Positions 6,621-6,645 of a stretch of DNA of 6,645 nucleotides are shown here, one piece after another. The stretch is from Methyloligella sp. Its GTDB lineage: Bacteria > Pseudomonadota > Alphaproteobacteria > Rhizobiales > JALUTE01. The stretch spans positions 1 to 6,645 of the forward strand of contig JALUTE010000030.1 in NCBI GenBank assembly GCA_027058255.1. The letters run 5' to 3'. Within the stretch, counting starts at the first letter, position 1; every line of letters starts with the position of its first letter. The position numbers were made by a program, and so were the translations under genes. The notes beneath the pieces are model-generated. The model was not told where the DNA came from. It worked only from the letters and a program-made list of their open reading frames with translations, and made no database searches.

Positions 6621-6645
6621 GCCGCTCGCAGCGCGCGGCCTCGCC
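6617..6645 (+). CDS. Start of a downstream gene, cut by window edge
   Basis: ATG 6617 overlaps the lpxK stop as ATGA, with AGAGGA (6608-6613) just upstream. Only MSRSQRAAS is visible before the window ends, too little to identify the product. The four-base overlap and the ribosome site suggest a further member of the lipid A operon. In related bacteria the gene after lpxK is often a small DUF2093 protein or a lipid A acyltransferase, but nothing in these nine residues discriminates between them. Confidence 0.45.

Overview
The window is very GC-rich coding DNA (about 70 % G+C by eye, strong G/C bias at third codon positions). Every supported gene is on the + strand. The gene families and their wording fit an alphaproteobacterium, most likely of the Hyphomicrobiales (rhizobial) side: an alphaproteobacterial-type SMC C-terminus, a rhizobial-type BKACE protein, and an acyltransferase-like DUF374 / waaA / lpxK lipid A block. 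I cannot name the genus.

Layout. (1) 2-838: the C-terminal third of the chromosome-condensation ATPase SMC, cut by the left edge. (2) 839-1098: a 260-base gap with a weak hairpin right after the smc stop, a poorly supported promoter, and a strong ribosome binding site for the next gene. (3) 1099-2544 and 2471-3331: a tightly overlapping pair, a class III PLP aminotransferase and a BKACE-family (DUF849) beta-keto acid cleavage enzyme. This looks like a small catabolic cassette in which the transaminase could supply the keto acid that BKACE cleaves. (4) 3332-3532: a 201-base gap with a hairpin and a plausible sigma70-type promoter. (5) 3533-5584 and 5574-6620: a lipid A operon made of one long gene fusing a DUF374 acyltransferase-like domain to the Kdo transferase WaaA, followed by lpxK with an 11-base overlap. 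(6) 6617 onward: the first codons of another gene in ATGA overlap with lpxK.

How the genes work together. LpxK adds the 4'-phosphate that completes lipid IVA, and WaaA then transfers Kdo onto it. Both act at the cytoplasmic face of the inner membrane. The DUF374 domain, usually a separate neighbouring protein, is here on the same polypeptide as WaaA, which suggests that it acts at or near the same step.

The most noteworthy points are this fusion with a possible internal start for a WaaA-only product, and the BKACE protein, whose zinc ligands are kept while several substrate-pocket positions differ from the characterised Kce enzyme. I found no RNA genes, CRISPR arrays, mobile elements or repeats.
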